Part shown: positions 1 through 8,390 of the stretch, in pieces
Numbering within the stretch: the stretch's first letter is position 1
How the letters are laid out: every line of letters begins with the position of its first letter
Source of the DNA: Ardenticatenales bacterium
Lineage (GTDB): Bacteria > Chloroflexota > Anaerolineae > Promineifilales > Promineifilaceae
DNA length: 64,000 bases
NCBI GenBank assembly: GCA_020634575.1
Contig: JACKBM010000027.1
Coordinates: 1-64,000 of the forward strand
Direction of reading: 5' to 3'
Translations under genes and position numbers: made by a program
The notes under the pieces: generated by a model
Seen by the model: only the letters and a program-made list of their open reading frames with translations
The model's database searches: none
Told to the model about the DNA's origin: nothing

Positions 1-2
1 TC

Positions 3-3000
3 ATCGACCGGGCGCTGTCACTCAAATCTGACGAGCGCCGGGCACTCTTTGAGGAGGCGGCCGGGATCAGTCATTACAAAGCCCGGCGGGCCGAATCGCT
101 ACGCCGGTTGAAAGATACACAGCGTAATCTGGAGCGGGTCAGCGATATCCTCTCGGAAATTAGGCCCCGGCTCAGCTCGCTGCGGCGGCAGGCCAGCCGG
201 GCCCGCAACTACGAGCAGGTGGCCGCAGATCTGCGCGAACTCTTGCGCATCTGGTATGGTTTCCAGTGGGAACGGGGCCGGCATCGCTACCAGCAACTCA
301 AAGAAGAAAGCCAGGGAGCGGAGAAAAACTGGTCGGAAAGCCGGGACAGGCTGCTCGGTTTGCAAGAAGCGGTCGCCCAGGAACGGAACAAGCTGCGCGA
401 GCTGGAAGAGCAACTGCGCGAGCTGAATGAGAAGCGGGACGGCAAGCGGGAAAAGCTGGAAATGGCGACACGCCAGCTAGCCATCTTTGCGGAGCGGGAG
501 CAGATGCTCAACAATCAGCTCAGCGAGCTGGCCCTGGAAATCCCCCGTCTGACCGAACAGAAGCAGAGCGCCAGCCAGGATCTGGCTGTCTCCCTGGAAA
601 GCCTGGGCGTGGCCCAGGCCACCGTGGTTGAAGCGGAGTATAAACAGCGCGCCTTTCAGGAAGCGTCGGCCGGGCAGCAGCAGGCGCTGGCCCATTGGCG
701 CCGTGAAGTCAGCCGGCTGGAGCAAGCTGAGCGGGACACGCAGAACAATCTTGGCCAACTTCAGGGGCGCCTGGTCCAGTTACAGGAGCGGCACCAGGAA
801 ACGGGCTCAGAGCAAGCTGAAGCCGAAGCCCCGGAAGGCAGCGAGCAACTACCGGCTTTGGAAACGGCCCTGGCCGCAGCGCAGGCCGCGCTGACAGCTA
901 TCCGCCAGGAGCGCCAGGCCGGACGCGACGAATTGGCGTCCCGGCAAAAAGAGTTGACTTTGAAACGGCAGGAAGGGCGACAGTTAAGCAATCAGCTCAA
1001 CGAGCAGGCCAAAGAGCTGGCTCGCCTGGAGACACGGCTGGAGATGTTGGCGGAACGGCGGCAGAAGGAGCTGGCATTACCGGCCGGTTTCCCCAGCGTC
1101 GCCCGCCTGGCCGAAGGGCTCACCATCCCAGCCGAATACCGGACGGCCATCGAAGCGGCGCTGGGCCAGCGGCTGACGACCCTGCTGCTGAACAATGATG
1201 CGGATCTCTGGTCACTGCTCAGGCAGGCGGACCCGGCCAGCCCGCTAAGCCTGCTCGTGGCGGGTGATCTGGCGGCGCCAGACGCGCCAGCTGCGCCGGC
1301 CGGCCCCATTCTGGGCCGGGCCAGTGAGCTGATTGAATTTAGTGATCGGATCGCGCCGGCTGGCCGCTACCTGCTGGATGGGGTATTTCTGGTGGCGGAT
1401 GCGACAGCGGCTTATGAGGTGGGGGTGGGGTTACCGGCCGGTGCCCTGGCCGTCACCCCGGACGGCCTCATCGTCGAAGGCGGCGGCCTGGTGCGGCGCG
1501 AGCCACGCTCAACAGCTGACAGCCCGCTGGCCCGCGAAGAGGCATGGCGCGCTGCCCAACAGGAAGTCGCCGCCGCCCAAAGTGAGCTGGCCGGCCGGCA
1601 AAAGCTGGTCGACGCACACCAGTCTGAACTGGGCGCCCTGCAGGAACAGGTAGATGCCTTCCAACCCCAGGAACGAGCCGCCAACCAGCGCGAACAGGAA
1701 GCCAATCAACAGGTCAGCCAGGCCCAGCGCGCGCTTGACCGGCAGCGGCAACAGGTCGCCTACCTGGAAAAGCAACGGCAGGAAAAGGCTGCCGAAGCGG
1801 CCCGGCTGCAAAAGCGGCTGAACGATACCGAGACGCAGCTGGCCGAGCTGCAAGCCAAATTGGCCGAGCGGACCGAAGCCCTGGCCCACGCCCGGCAGGA
1901 ACTGGCGACCATCCCGGCGGCGGAGATGGCCCAGGAGCAGCGCAACTGGCAGCAACAGGTTGATGCCGCCCAAACGATTGTGGCCGGCCGGCAGGCGGTG
2001 GTGGATAGCCGGCGCGCCGCGCTCAACCAGCTCAACAATCAGCTGGAGCGGCTGGAAAGTCGCCAGCGCGAACTACAGCAACAGCGCCGTGATATTGATT
2101 TGCAGCAAGCGACTGCCAGAGAAGAGCAGTTACAACAAGAATTAACGGAGCTTTTGGCGACCCTCGAACCCTTACGCGAGGCCCGCGGCGCCAGCCAGAA
2201 GGCAATGCAGGCGGCTGAAGAAGCCGTCATCCAGCAGCAACGCCAGACGCATAACCTGGAGACCGTCTACACGCGCGCCCAGGTTGCCATGAGTCAGCAC
2301 GAAAATATGGTCGAGGGCTTGCGCGAGCGGATCAAGGCTGATGTTGGTCTGGTCTCTCTGAGCAGTTCAGATGACCAGGCTGAGCAATCACCCCTGCCTC
2401 TTCAAGGCATCGTTGAGCAGCTTCCGATCGTCGACGAACTCCCTGAGGACATTGAGAGCAACATCCAGGATTACCGGGGCCAGATGCAGCGCATGGGCGC
2501 CATCAACCCGGACGCGCCGGCCGAATTTGAAGAGACAGAGCAGCGCTACGATTTCCTCACCGAGCAAGTTGAAGATCTGACCACTACCGAGAAGCAGTTG
2601 CGCCATGTCATCGCGGAGCTGGATGATCTGACCTCCCAGGCGTTTGCCGACACCGTCACCCGGGTCAATGAGATCTTTGGCGGCACCTTTGCCCAGCTCT
2701 TTGGCGGCGGCACTGCCGAGTTGGTCCTGACCGAACCAGATGACCTGACGGTCAGTGGCGTTGATATCGTGGCGCAATTGCCGCGCCGGCGTGAGCAGGG
2801 GCTGGGCTTGTTATCCGGTGGTGAGCGGTCCCTGACAGCAGCGGCCCTCATTTTCTCGTTGCTCAAGGTTTCGCCCACGCCATTCTGTGTCATGGACGAG
2901 GTGGACGCGATGCTGGACGAAGCCAATGTCAATCGGTTCCGCGACCTGCTACGCGAGCTGAGCCTGCAGACTCAGTTCATCGTCATTACCCACAACCGCG

Positions 3001-3113
3001 GCACGGTGCAGGCGGCGCAAACGGTTTACGGCATCAGTATGGGTGGGGATAGCGTCAGCCAGGTTATCTCCATCAAGCCGGAAGAATACATCAACGCCCA
3101 GGAATTGATATAA
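3..3113 (+). CDS. smc: Chromosome segregation ATPase SMC, 5' end cut by the window
   Basis: SMC homodimers bind ScpAB and organise and segregate the chromosome. The frame is open from base 3, so the N-terminal Walker A half lies outside the window and 1036 residues are visible. The first residues match the SMC stretch after the N-terminal head (RALFEEAAGI followed by YKARR). Two long Glu/Gln/Arg-rich coiled coils flank a globular hinge at about visible residues 360-490. The C-terminal head has the signature LLSGGERSL, Walker B CVMDEVDAMLDE and the switch ITHNRGT, so the ATPase half is intact. It converges on the next operon, with a hairpin between them. Identification is certain. Confidence 0.97.
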   Translation: MDRALSLKSDERRALFEEAAGISHYKARRAESLRRLKDTQRNLERVSDILSEIRPRLSSLRRQASRARNYEQVAADLRELLRIWYGFQWERGRHRYQQLKEESQGAEKNWSESRDRLLGLQEAVAQERNKLRELEEQLRELNEKRDGKREKLEMATRQLAIFAEREQMLNNQLSELALEIPRLTEQKQSASQDLAVSLESLGVAQATVVEAEYKQRAFQEASAGQQQALAHWRREVSRLEQAERDTQNNLGQLQGRLVQLQERHQETGSEQAEAEAPEGSEQLPALETALAAAQAALTAIRQERQAGRDELASRQKELTLKRQEGRQLSNQLNEQAKELARLETRLEMLAERRQKELALPAGFPSVARLAEGLTIPAEYRTAIEAALGQRLTTLLLNNDADLWSLLRQADPASPLSLLVAGDLAAPDAPAAPAGPILGRASELIEFSDRIAPAGRYLLDGVFLVADATAAYEVGVGLPAGALAVTPDGLIVEGGGLVRREPRSTADSPLAREEAWRAAQQEVAAAQSELAGRQKLVDAHQSELGALQEQVDAFQPQERAANQREQEANQQVSQAQRALDRQRQQVAYLEKQRQEKAAEAARLQKRLNDTETQLAELQAKLAERTEALAHARQELATIPAAEMAQEQRNWQQQVDAAQTIVAGRQAVVDSRRAALNQLNNQLERLESRQRELQQQRRDIDLQQATAREEQLQQELTELLATLEPLREARGASQKAMQAAEEAVIQQQRQTHNLETVYTRAQVAMSQHENMVEGLRERIKADVGLVSLSSSDDQAEQSPLPLQGIVEQLPIVDELPEDIESNIQDYRGQMQRMGAINPDAPAEFEETEQRYDFLTEQVEDLTTTEKQLRHVIAELDDLTSQAFADTVTRVNEIFGGTFAQLFGGGTAELVLTEPDDLTVSGVDIVAQLPRRREQGLGLLSGGERSLTAAALIFSLLKVSPTPFCVMDEVDAMLDEANVNRFRDLLRELSLQTQFIVITHNRGTVQAAQTVYGISMGGDSVSQVISIKPEEYINAQELI

Positions 3114-3140
3114 AAAAAGGGGACCCGAATGGGTCCCCTT
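3112..3140 (-). terminator. Intrinsic terminator of the rpsF-ssb operon
   Basis: A perfect 10-bp stem (3117-3126 with 3131-3140) has a 4-base loop. Read on the minus strand it is followed by seven U, the canonical form. It ends transcription coming from the SurA-like gene. The stem may also slow transcription leaving smc, but no T-run follows on the plus strand. Confidence 0.9.
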
Positions 3141-3165
3141 CAGATAAACGAAATCGGCTGTTCGC

Positions 3166-4533
3166 TTAGCCGCCGTCTTCCTCTTCAGGAACGAAGACCG
3201 GCGCGACGGTGAATGTCGGTTGAGCGATGAAGTAATCTGAGTCGAGGCGCGGCCGGCTGGGGACGCGATTGCGCCACAGCTCGGTCTGCTGCACGCCGGT
3301 CAGTCGTTGATCAGCCACCCAATCGGTGAGGACCTGACGCCGGTCGTTGTCGATTTTGTTCTCGGTGAAATCCCGAATCTCACGACCGCTGACCTGCATA
3401 ATGAGATAGACAATCGTACCGGAACCATTGTCCTGCTCGAGGATCTCGGTCGGCGTGTCCAGGTTGATCTCCATCAACATCGCCGCAATTTCCTCGTCGA
3501 ACGTGGTGGTCAGGCTCTCCTCGTTGCGCCAGAGGAACTCTGAAGCGCGGGCAGGTGTAACACCCGCTTCCGCTGCGGCAGGGTCAACCGGCGCGCTGCG
3601 GACCGTATTCCAGACTGTGACAAAGTCAGAACTACTGATCTCAGCCTGGGCAGCTTCCGCCTCTTCACGAGTGGCATAGTACAGGACGTAAACTGACGCA
3701 TGCGGACCAGCTTCCGGCACTTCGGCCTCATCAGCCAGCTGCTCCAGCAGCTTTTCATTCAGAATCTGCGCTGCGATGACAGCGCGATAGGTGTCTTCAT
3801 CAACGCCCAGATCGCGGAAAGAAGTGATGTCCTCGTCCAGCAGTTCCTGGAAGGTCTCTTCGCTCACCGGGGTGGCGGTTGGACGCGGCGTACTCGTCGG
3901 GCCAAGGGTGGCCGTGGGGAATGGGGTCGGCGTGTCAACCACTTCGGTGATGACATCCGTGGGGATGGGCGTCAGCGATGGGGTCGGTTCAACCGTAGCC
4001 GTTGAAGTCGGGAACGGTGTCGGTGACTCGCCGTCAAAGTAGTTGTAGCCCTCGGCAATACGCTCGTCGATCTCCGCCTCGGACACCGTGATGCCGCGAC
4101 GATCAGCTTCCTGACGGACCAGCACCTCATCGATCATCTGATCCAGCACGAGCTGACCCAGAGTTTCCGCCTGGGAAGCAGCGAGTAAACCAATCTGCTG
4201 GCCGGCAAACTGTTGCGTCATGCCAATGTCGCCATTCTGCAGTTCGGTGATCTCTTCCAGGCTGATGATGAGCTGGGCACGCTGAAACTTAACCCGCTCT
4301 TCCCACTGGCGCAGGGTGATCTCATCGCCATTTACGGTGGCAACAGCCTGATTGGGCCGCACCACATATTCGATGATCAGGGCAGCCACCAGAATGAGAA
4401 GCAGCAGACCGACAACTGCCAATACAACCGTACGGACCTGCTGCCGTTCGGCCGATGATTTCCGTTCCAGCAAAACATCGCGCCGGTTTCGGCGCGCATC
4501 TTGTGATTCTTCTTGTTCTTGTTTTTTGGCCAT
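3166..4533 (-). CDS. Membrane-anchored SurA/parvulin-like protein, degenerate PPIase
   Basis: This 455-residue protein is probably an extracytoplasmic folding factor. A charged cytoplasmic N-terminus (residues 1-35, many Lys/Glu/Arg) is followed by one membrane span (about 36-57). Next comes a SurA_N-like helical region opening with VATVNGDEITLRQWEERV. A Thr/Pro-rich linker (about 165-230) is inserted before the C-terminal half. The last part resembles a parvulin prolyl isomerase by layout (VYVLYYATREEAEAA near its start), but the usual HILV and GGDLG motifs are not recognisable, so isomerase activity is doubtful. It is the last gene of the rpsF-ssb operon, starting 36 bases after ssb, and ends at a strong terminator. 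Confidence 0.75.
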   Translation of the reverse strand: MAKKQEQEESQDARRNRRDVLLERKSSAERQQVRTVVLAVVGLLLLILVAALIIEYVVRPNQAVATVNGDEITLRQWEERVKFQRAQLIISLEEITELQNGDIGMTQQFAGQQIGLLAASQAETLGQLVLDQMIDEVLVRQEADRRGITVSEAEIDERIAEGYNYFDGESPTPFPTSTATVEPTPSLTPIPTDVITEVVDTPTPFPTATLGPTSTPRPTATPVSEETFQELLDEDITSFRDLGVDEDTYRAVIAAQILNEKLLEQLADEAEVPEAGPHASVYVLYYATREEAEAAQAEISSSDFVTVWNTVRSAPVDPAAAEAGVTPARASEFLWRNEESLTTTFDEEIAAMLMEINLDTPTEILEQDNGSGTIVYLIMQVSGREIRDFTENKIDNDRRQVLTDWVADQRLTGVQQTELWRNRVPSRPRLDSDYFIAQPTFTVAPVFVPEEEDGG

Positions 4534-4569
4534 AATCTCTAAGCCTGTCTATGCGAAGATTCGGTTCCG

Positions 4570-4923
4570 CTAATTGTCAGCCAGGGGTGTGTGCAGATCC
4601 AGTAGCAGGATTTCAGTGGCCACTACTTCTGTGCGGAAATAGCTCTTGCCTGCACTATCCTGCCAGCGGCGCGTCTGCAAACGACCATCCAGGTAAATTC
4701 GGCTGCCGCGCTCCAGCCGTCGATCACAGATCTCGGCCAGGCTGCCCCAGGCGACAATATTAAACCATTCCGTTTCCTCTTTGCTCTGCCCCTCAACTGA
4801 AGCCCAGCTACGCGTCACGGCCAACGTAAACGAAGTCACCGGCCGGCCACCAGGCGCATGACGCGTTTCCGGCTCATCGTCGACCACGCCGATCAGCATT
4901 ACTTTGTTCAGGCCCTTGTTCAT
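4570..4923 (-). CDS. ssb: Single-stranded DNA-binding protein, short form without acidic tail
   Basis: This is an OB-fold protein of 117 residues that coats single-stranded DNA in replication and repair. Family landmarks are NKVMLIGVV at the start, TSFTLAVTRSW, TEWFNIVAWG, then RGSRIYLDGRLQTRRWQD and YFRTEVVATEI. It stops just after the OB fold (LLLDLHTPLADN). The disordered linker and acidic DDDIPF-type tip that recruits partner proteins in most bacterial SSBs are missing. It sits between rpsF and the SurA-like gene in one operon. The usual neighbours rpsR and rplI are absent here. A longer SSB may exist elsewhere in the genome. Confidence 0.95.
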   Translation of the reverse strand: MNKGLNKVMLIGVVDDEPETRHAPGGRPVTSFTLAVTRSWASVEGQSKEETEWFNIVAWGSLAEICDRRLERGSRIYLDGRLQTRRWQDSAGKSYFRTEVVATEILLLDLHTPLADN

Positions 4924-4975
4924 GGGAATATTCCCCGGGGTATCTTAGAGGAAACGTGCAATCGCAGACGACTGA

Positions 4976-5269
4976 CTACTCTTCCTTGCGGACCAGCAGA
5001 TGGCGCAGAATCTCTTCACGGAAGCTCATCGTCCGCTCCATCTCAGTAGTCTTCAGCGGATCAAGCCCAACTTCGTACATGACGTAGTAGCCGCTGGTGT
5101 GATCCTCGATGGGATAGGCGAGCGCCCGCTGACCCCAGACATGGGTCTGCGTCCCTTCGTCGGTGGCTCCGGCCTCAGCCATCAGCCCCTTAATAAATTC
5201 TAAGGTTTCGTTTAAGACGGATTCTTCGAGGTCGGCACGGGTGACGACCGTCAATTCATATTCGCGCAT
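4976..5269 (-). CDS. rpsF: 30S ribosomal protein S6
   Basis: S6 is a small-subunit ribosomal protein of 97 residues, beginning MREYELTVVTRADL and containing the conserved stretches GQRALAYPIEDHTSGYYV and MSFREEILRHLLV. An upstream in-frame ATG would add MERRRN. That ATG lies inside the sequence that forms the Shine-Dalgarno, so the ATG at 5269 is chosen. It is the first gene of an operon with ssb and a SurA-like gene; rpsF-ssb pairing is standard in bacteria. Confidence 0.97.
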   Translation of the reverse strand: MREYELTVVTRADLEESVLNETLEFIKGLMAEAGATDEGTQTHVWGQRALAYPIEDHTSGYYVMYEVGLDPLKTTEMERTMSFREEILRHLLVRKEE

Positions 5270-5275
5270 GTTGCG

Positions 5276-5283
5276 CCTCCTTT
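5276..5283 (-). promoter_or_regulatory. Ribosome binding site of rpsF
   Basis: AAAGGAGG on the minus strand ends 6 bases before the ATG at 5269. It is one of the strongest Shine-Dalgarno sites in the window and decides the rpsF start. Confidence 0.9.
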
Positions 5284-5416
5284 CCATGAATTCGCCCGGG
5301 ATTGGGCACAGCCCTTAATTATTTGACGTCTGTTATTAAGAGCGGAAATGCTAAAGCAACAGCCCAAAATATTAACACAAATAAGTGAATACACAAGGGC
5401 AATTCAGTAATTGAGG

Positions 5417-5422
5417 TATAAT
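5417..5422 (+). promoter_or_regulatory. -10 box of sppA, predicted (near-)leaderless transcript
   Basis: A perfect TATAAT lies in the AT-rich divergent region between rpsF and sppA and ends 8 bases before the ATG at 5431. A start site 6-8 bases downstream would leave an untranslated leader of 0-2 bases. No convincing -35 box and no Shine-Dalgarno is visible. Confidence 0.6.
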
Positions 5423-5430
5423 CCCGCCCC

Positions 5431-6483
5431 ATGGCCATGGACGAACAGTATTCGGCAACAGGGGCAAACGGACAACCGATTGTCATCCAACTCAAAAACA
5501 GCGGACAAAACAGGACTGCTCTCTGGGCAGTTGTGGGTGCCATCACCGGCTTTTTACTGCCAATCTGCGCCTGCGGCATCCTGGGCTTCCTTGGCATCCT
5601 TGCCCTGGGCACATCGACCAGCCCGGCCCTTGGCCCCGTCACCCAGATTAGCGGCACGGGCGACGCCGTCGCCATCGTCCGAATTGAGGGGACCATCACC
5701 GCCAGCGACAATCCCGATGACCTGGCCGGCGCGGCTTCTGCCCGCGTGATCGCGGATCTCGAGGCGGCCGCTGCGGATGACACCGTGAAGGCCATTGTGT
5801 TACGGATTGATAGCCCGGGCGGCTCGGTAACTGGCTCCGCGCAGATTTATGACGCGATCGTAGCCATCGACAAGCCGGTCGTGGTCAGTATGGCCAGCCT
5901 GGCGGCCTCAGGCGGCTACTACGTCAGTGCCCCGGCCGATTACATCATTGCCCGCGCTGATAGCTGGACCGGCAGCCTGGGCGTCATCATGACTGTCTAC
6001 AACGTCGAGGGCCTGATCGAAGAGGTCGGTATCGATGTCCAGAATATCACCAGCGGCGAGAATAAGGCCCTGGGCAGTTATTGGGATGAGCTGACGCCGG
6101 AACAGGAGGCGATCCTGCAAGCCCTGGTCGACGAAGCGTACCAGGAATTTGTCCGGATCATCGCCGAGGGGCGTGGCCTGAGCGAAGATGAAGTCCGCCT
6201 GCTGGCGGACGGCCGCATTTACAGTGGCCGGCAAGCGCTGGCCAACGGGCTGGTTGACGAACTGGGCAATTTTGACGCTGCCATCGCCAAGGCGGCGGCG
6301 TTAGGTGGCATCACCGGAACGCCCGCCACCATCGAATATCAGCGGACGCCCTCGCTGGGCGACATGCTACTGGGGCTCAGCACCGGGTTACAACAAAGCG
6401 AGCCGGACAAAGTGCTGGGAACCCTGGACCATCTGTTGACACCTGTGCTGGAATACCGCTACCACGGGCCGGCGCCAAACTAG
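5431..6483 (+). CDS. sppA: Signal peptide peptidase SppA, Ser/Lys type
   Basis: This membrane-anchored serine peptidase of 350 residues cleaves leftover signal peptides and membrane fragments outside the membrane. A membrane span covers about residues 31-60. The S49 domain includes the oxyanion strand LRIDSPGGSVTGSA (124-137), the nucleophile Ser160 in LAASGGYYVSAPAD, TGSLGVIM and the general-base Lys212 in SGENKALGS, so the dyad is intact. The length fits the short single-domain SppA of Gram-positives, not the double-domain E. coli form. The ATG at 5431 is chosen; a second ATG at 5437 would remove only two residues. The next gene starts 6 bases after its stop. Confidence 0.93.
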   Translation: MAMDEQYSATGANGQPIVIQLKNSGQNRTALWAVVGAITGFLLPICACGILGFLGILALGTSTSPALGPVTQISGTGDAVAIVRIEGTITASDNPDDLAGAASARVIADLEAAAADDTVKAIVLRIDSPGGSVTGSAQIYDAIVAIDKPVVVSMASLAASGGYYVSAPADYIIARADSWTGSLGVIMTVYNVEGLIEEVGIDVQNITSGENKALGSYWDELTPEQEAILQALVDEAYQEFVRIIAEGRGLSEDEVRLLADGRIYSGRQALANGLVDELGNFDAAIAKAAALGGITGTPATIEYQRTPSLGDMLLGLSTGLQQSEPDKVLGTLDHLLTPVLEYRYHGPAPN

Positions 6484-6489
6484 CAACCT

Positions 6490-8259
6490 ATGAAAAAATT
6501 ACCTTTTTATCGCGGCCTCATCGTGGGCCTATTCATGCTGCTGCTTTTATGGGGCGTGGCCGGCTCGGATCGTCTGCTCACCTCACCGCTGGCGCCCCCA
6601 CCTGTCCACGCCCAGAGCGCGCCGGTCCTGGCGTTTTACTACGCCTGGTATGATCCCAGCTCTTTTGGCCCGGGCCGCACGCCATTTACCAACCCCCAAC
6701 CCTACTACTCATCAGATGCCGGCACCATTCAACGCCATGTCAGCGAGGCCCAGGGCGCCGGCATTGATGGCTTTGTGCAGAGCTGGTATGGGCCGGGCAA
6801 CCAGACCGAATCTAATTTTGTCACCCTGCTCAACACCGCCAACGCCTCCGGCTTTAAGGCCGCCATTGATTTTGAGACTTCATCCGGTTTTATCAGCACC
6901 AATCAGCAGCGGATCGACGCCCTGAACTTGCTGCTGGCGACCCATGCCACCCACCCAGCCTACCTGCGCGTGGACGGCAAACCGGTCATTTTCTTCTGGG
7001 CCAACTGGGTCTTGACGGTGGACGACTGGGCTGCGATCCGGCAGGCGGTTGACCCGGACCACAACAGCATCTGGATCGCCGAAGGCGGCGACACAGCCAT
7101 CCTTTCGGTGTTTGATGGTCTGCATCTTTACAATATTGCCTGGTCCGCCAATCCGGCCGGTACCAATTCCATCTGGGCCGGCAACACCCGGGCCGCCGCC
7201 AGCACCTATGGCAGCTACAAATATTGGGTTGGCACCGCCATGCCCGGCTTTGATAACACCCATATCTCCAGCCCTGGCACCTACCGGGACCGCAGCGAGG
7301 GCGCCTACTACCAGGCCAGCTTCACCGGGGCCGCCGCCAGCAGCCCCGACATGCTGATCATTACCTCATTTAATGAATGGGCCGAAGGCAGCCATATCGA
7401 GTCCAGCGTTGAGTTTGGCTCGTACTATCTCGACCTGACGCGGCAATTAAGCGCCAGCTTCAAGTCGGGTGCGATTGCCCCTGTCCCGCCGCCGGCGCAG
7501 GTCACGCAGCCGCCTCTGCCCACGAATACCCCAGGCCCGTCGCCGACCCCATCCAACACGCCACCGCCCACGGACACGCCCACGCCGATCGCCTCACCAA
7601 CGGCGGGGCCAGATGGCGTGATTCTGTACGAAGTGGTGGCCGGGGATACGCTTATCCTGATCGCGACCCGCTATGGCATCGATCTGGAGCTGCTCTACGC
7701 TTACAACAACCTGGACGAGAACTCTCTCATCGCCATCGGGCAGCAACTGGTGCTGGGTTACGGCGCCAACTACGCCGGCCCCACCCCGTTTGTGCCCAGT
7801 TCGCCATTTTCCCGCTTGCTGGATGACGGCACCGTTGTCCACATCGTGCAGCCTGGGGACAGCATGATCAGCATTGCGCTGCTTTACCAGCTGTCGTTGG
7901 AAGAGCTTTATGCGATCAGTGGTCTGAATGGGGACTCGGTGCTGCGCATTGACCAGGAAGTGATTGTGCAGCTACCGCCCACACCAGTCGAGGTTGGCGG
8001 CTCCACCGATCTGCCCTCACCGACGGCGACGGCCACAGCAACGGCGACACCTACTAACACGCCATCGCCCACCGTTACGGCAACATCCACCCCGGAACCC
8101 ACTGCCACCGAACCGCTACCAACGCCAACGCCCATCCCTGAGGTTGAACCGGAGATCGGCGGCGTCGAAGTTGGCGGCGTCCTGCCGATCTTCATTGGCG
8201 TGGTCGGCCTCTTCGCCTTCATCGGCGGCTTTTTCCTCTGGTTGGGGCGGAAGAGGTAA
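6490..8259 (+). CDS. Secreted GH99-like glycoside hydrolase with two LysM domains
   Basis: A 589-residue extracellular, membrane-anchored protein. It has a signal sequence (residues 1-41). A GH99/WbsX-like TIM-barrel region follows (about 44-325), opening with VLAFYYAWYDP and closing with SFNEWAEGSHIE, a motif of endo-alpha-mannosidase-like enzymes. Thr/Pro linkers then separate two LysM repeats (about 376-420, YEVVAGDTLILIATRYGI; about 453-495, HIVQPGDSMISIALLYQL). The end is a transmembrane helix with a short LGRKR tail. LysM suggests peptidoglycan or chitin binding. The glycan cleaved cannot be told from sequence. It lies 6 bases after sppA, so the two are probably co-transcribed. Confidence 0.85.
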   Translation: MKKLPFYRGLIVGLFMLLLLWGVAGSDRLLTSPLAPPPVHAQSAPVLAFYYAWYDPSSFGPGRTPFTNPQPYYSSDAGTIQRHVSEAQGAGIDGFVQSWYGPGNQTESNFVTLLNTANASGFKAAIDFETSSGFISTNQQRIDALNLLLATHATHPAYLRVDGKPVIFFWANWVLTVDDWAAIRQAVDPDHNSIWIAEGGDTAILSVFDGLHLYNIAWSANPAGTNSIWAGNTRAAASTYGSYKYWVGTAMPGFDNTHISSPGTYRDRSEGAYYQASFTGAAASSPDMLIITSFNEWAEGSHIESSVEFGSYYLDLTRQLSASFKSGAIAPVPPPAQVTQPPLPTNTPGPSPTPSNTPPPTDTPTPIASPTAGPDGVILYEVVAGDTLILIATRYGIDLELLYAYNNLDENSLIAIGQQLVLGYGANYAGPTPFVPSSPFSRLLDDGTVVHIVQPGDSMISIALLYQLSLEELYAISGLNGDSVLRIDQEVIVQLPPTPVEVGGSTDLPSPTATATATATPTNTPSPTVTATSTPEPTATEPLPTPTPIPEVEPEIGGVEVGGVLPIFIGVVGLFAFIGGFFLWLGRKR

Positions 8260-8270
8260 GAAGGAAGAGA

Positions 8271-8368
8271 AGCCACAGATTAACACGGATTTGTCACGGA
8301 TTCTTTTTTTCTGATGGGTACTGACCATCCATAAAGAAATCCGTGTTAAATCTGTGCTAATCCGTGGC
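8271..8368. repeat. Dispersed intergenic palindrome, copy 1
   Basis: Two arms of about 36 bases (8271-8305 and 8333-8368) are imperfect reverse complements, starting with GCCACAGATTAACACGGATT. The arms enclose a T-run. The element fills the gap between the converging GH99-like gene and radA and could serve both as terminator. Copies with the same core are at 56888-56962 and, more diverged, at 62255-62350. Confidence 0.85.
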
Positions 8369-8390
8369 AAAAAACCAGTCTATCTACAAG

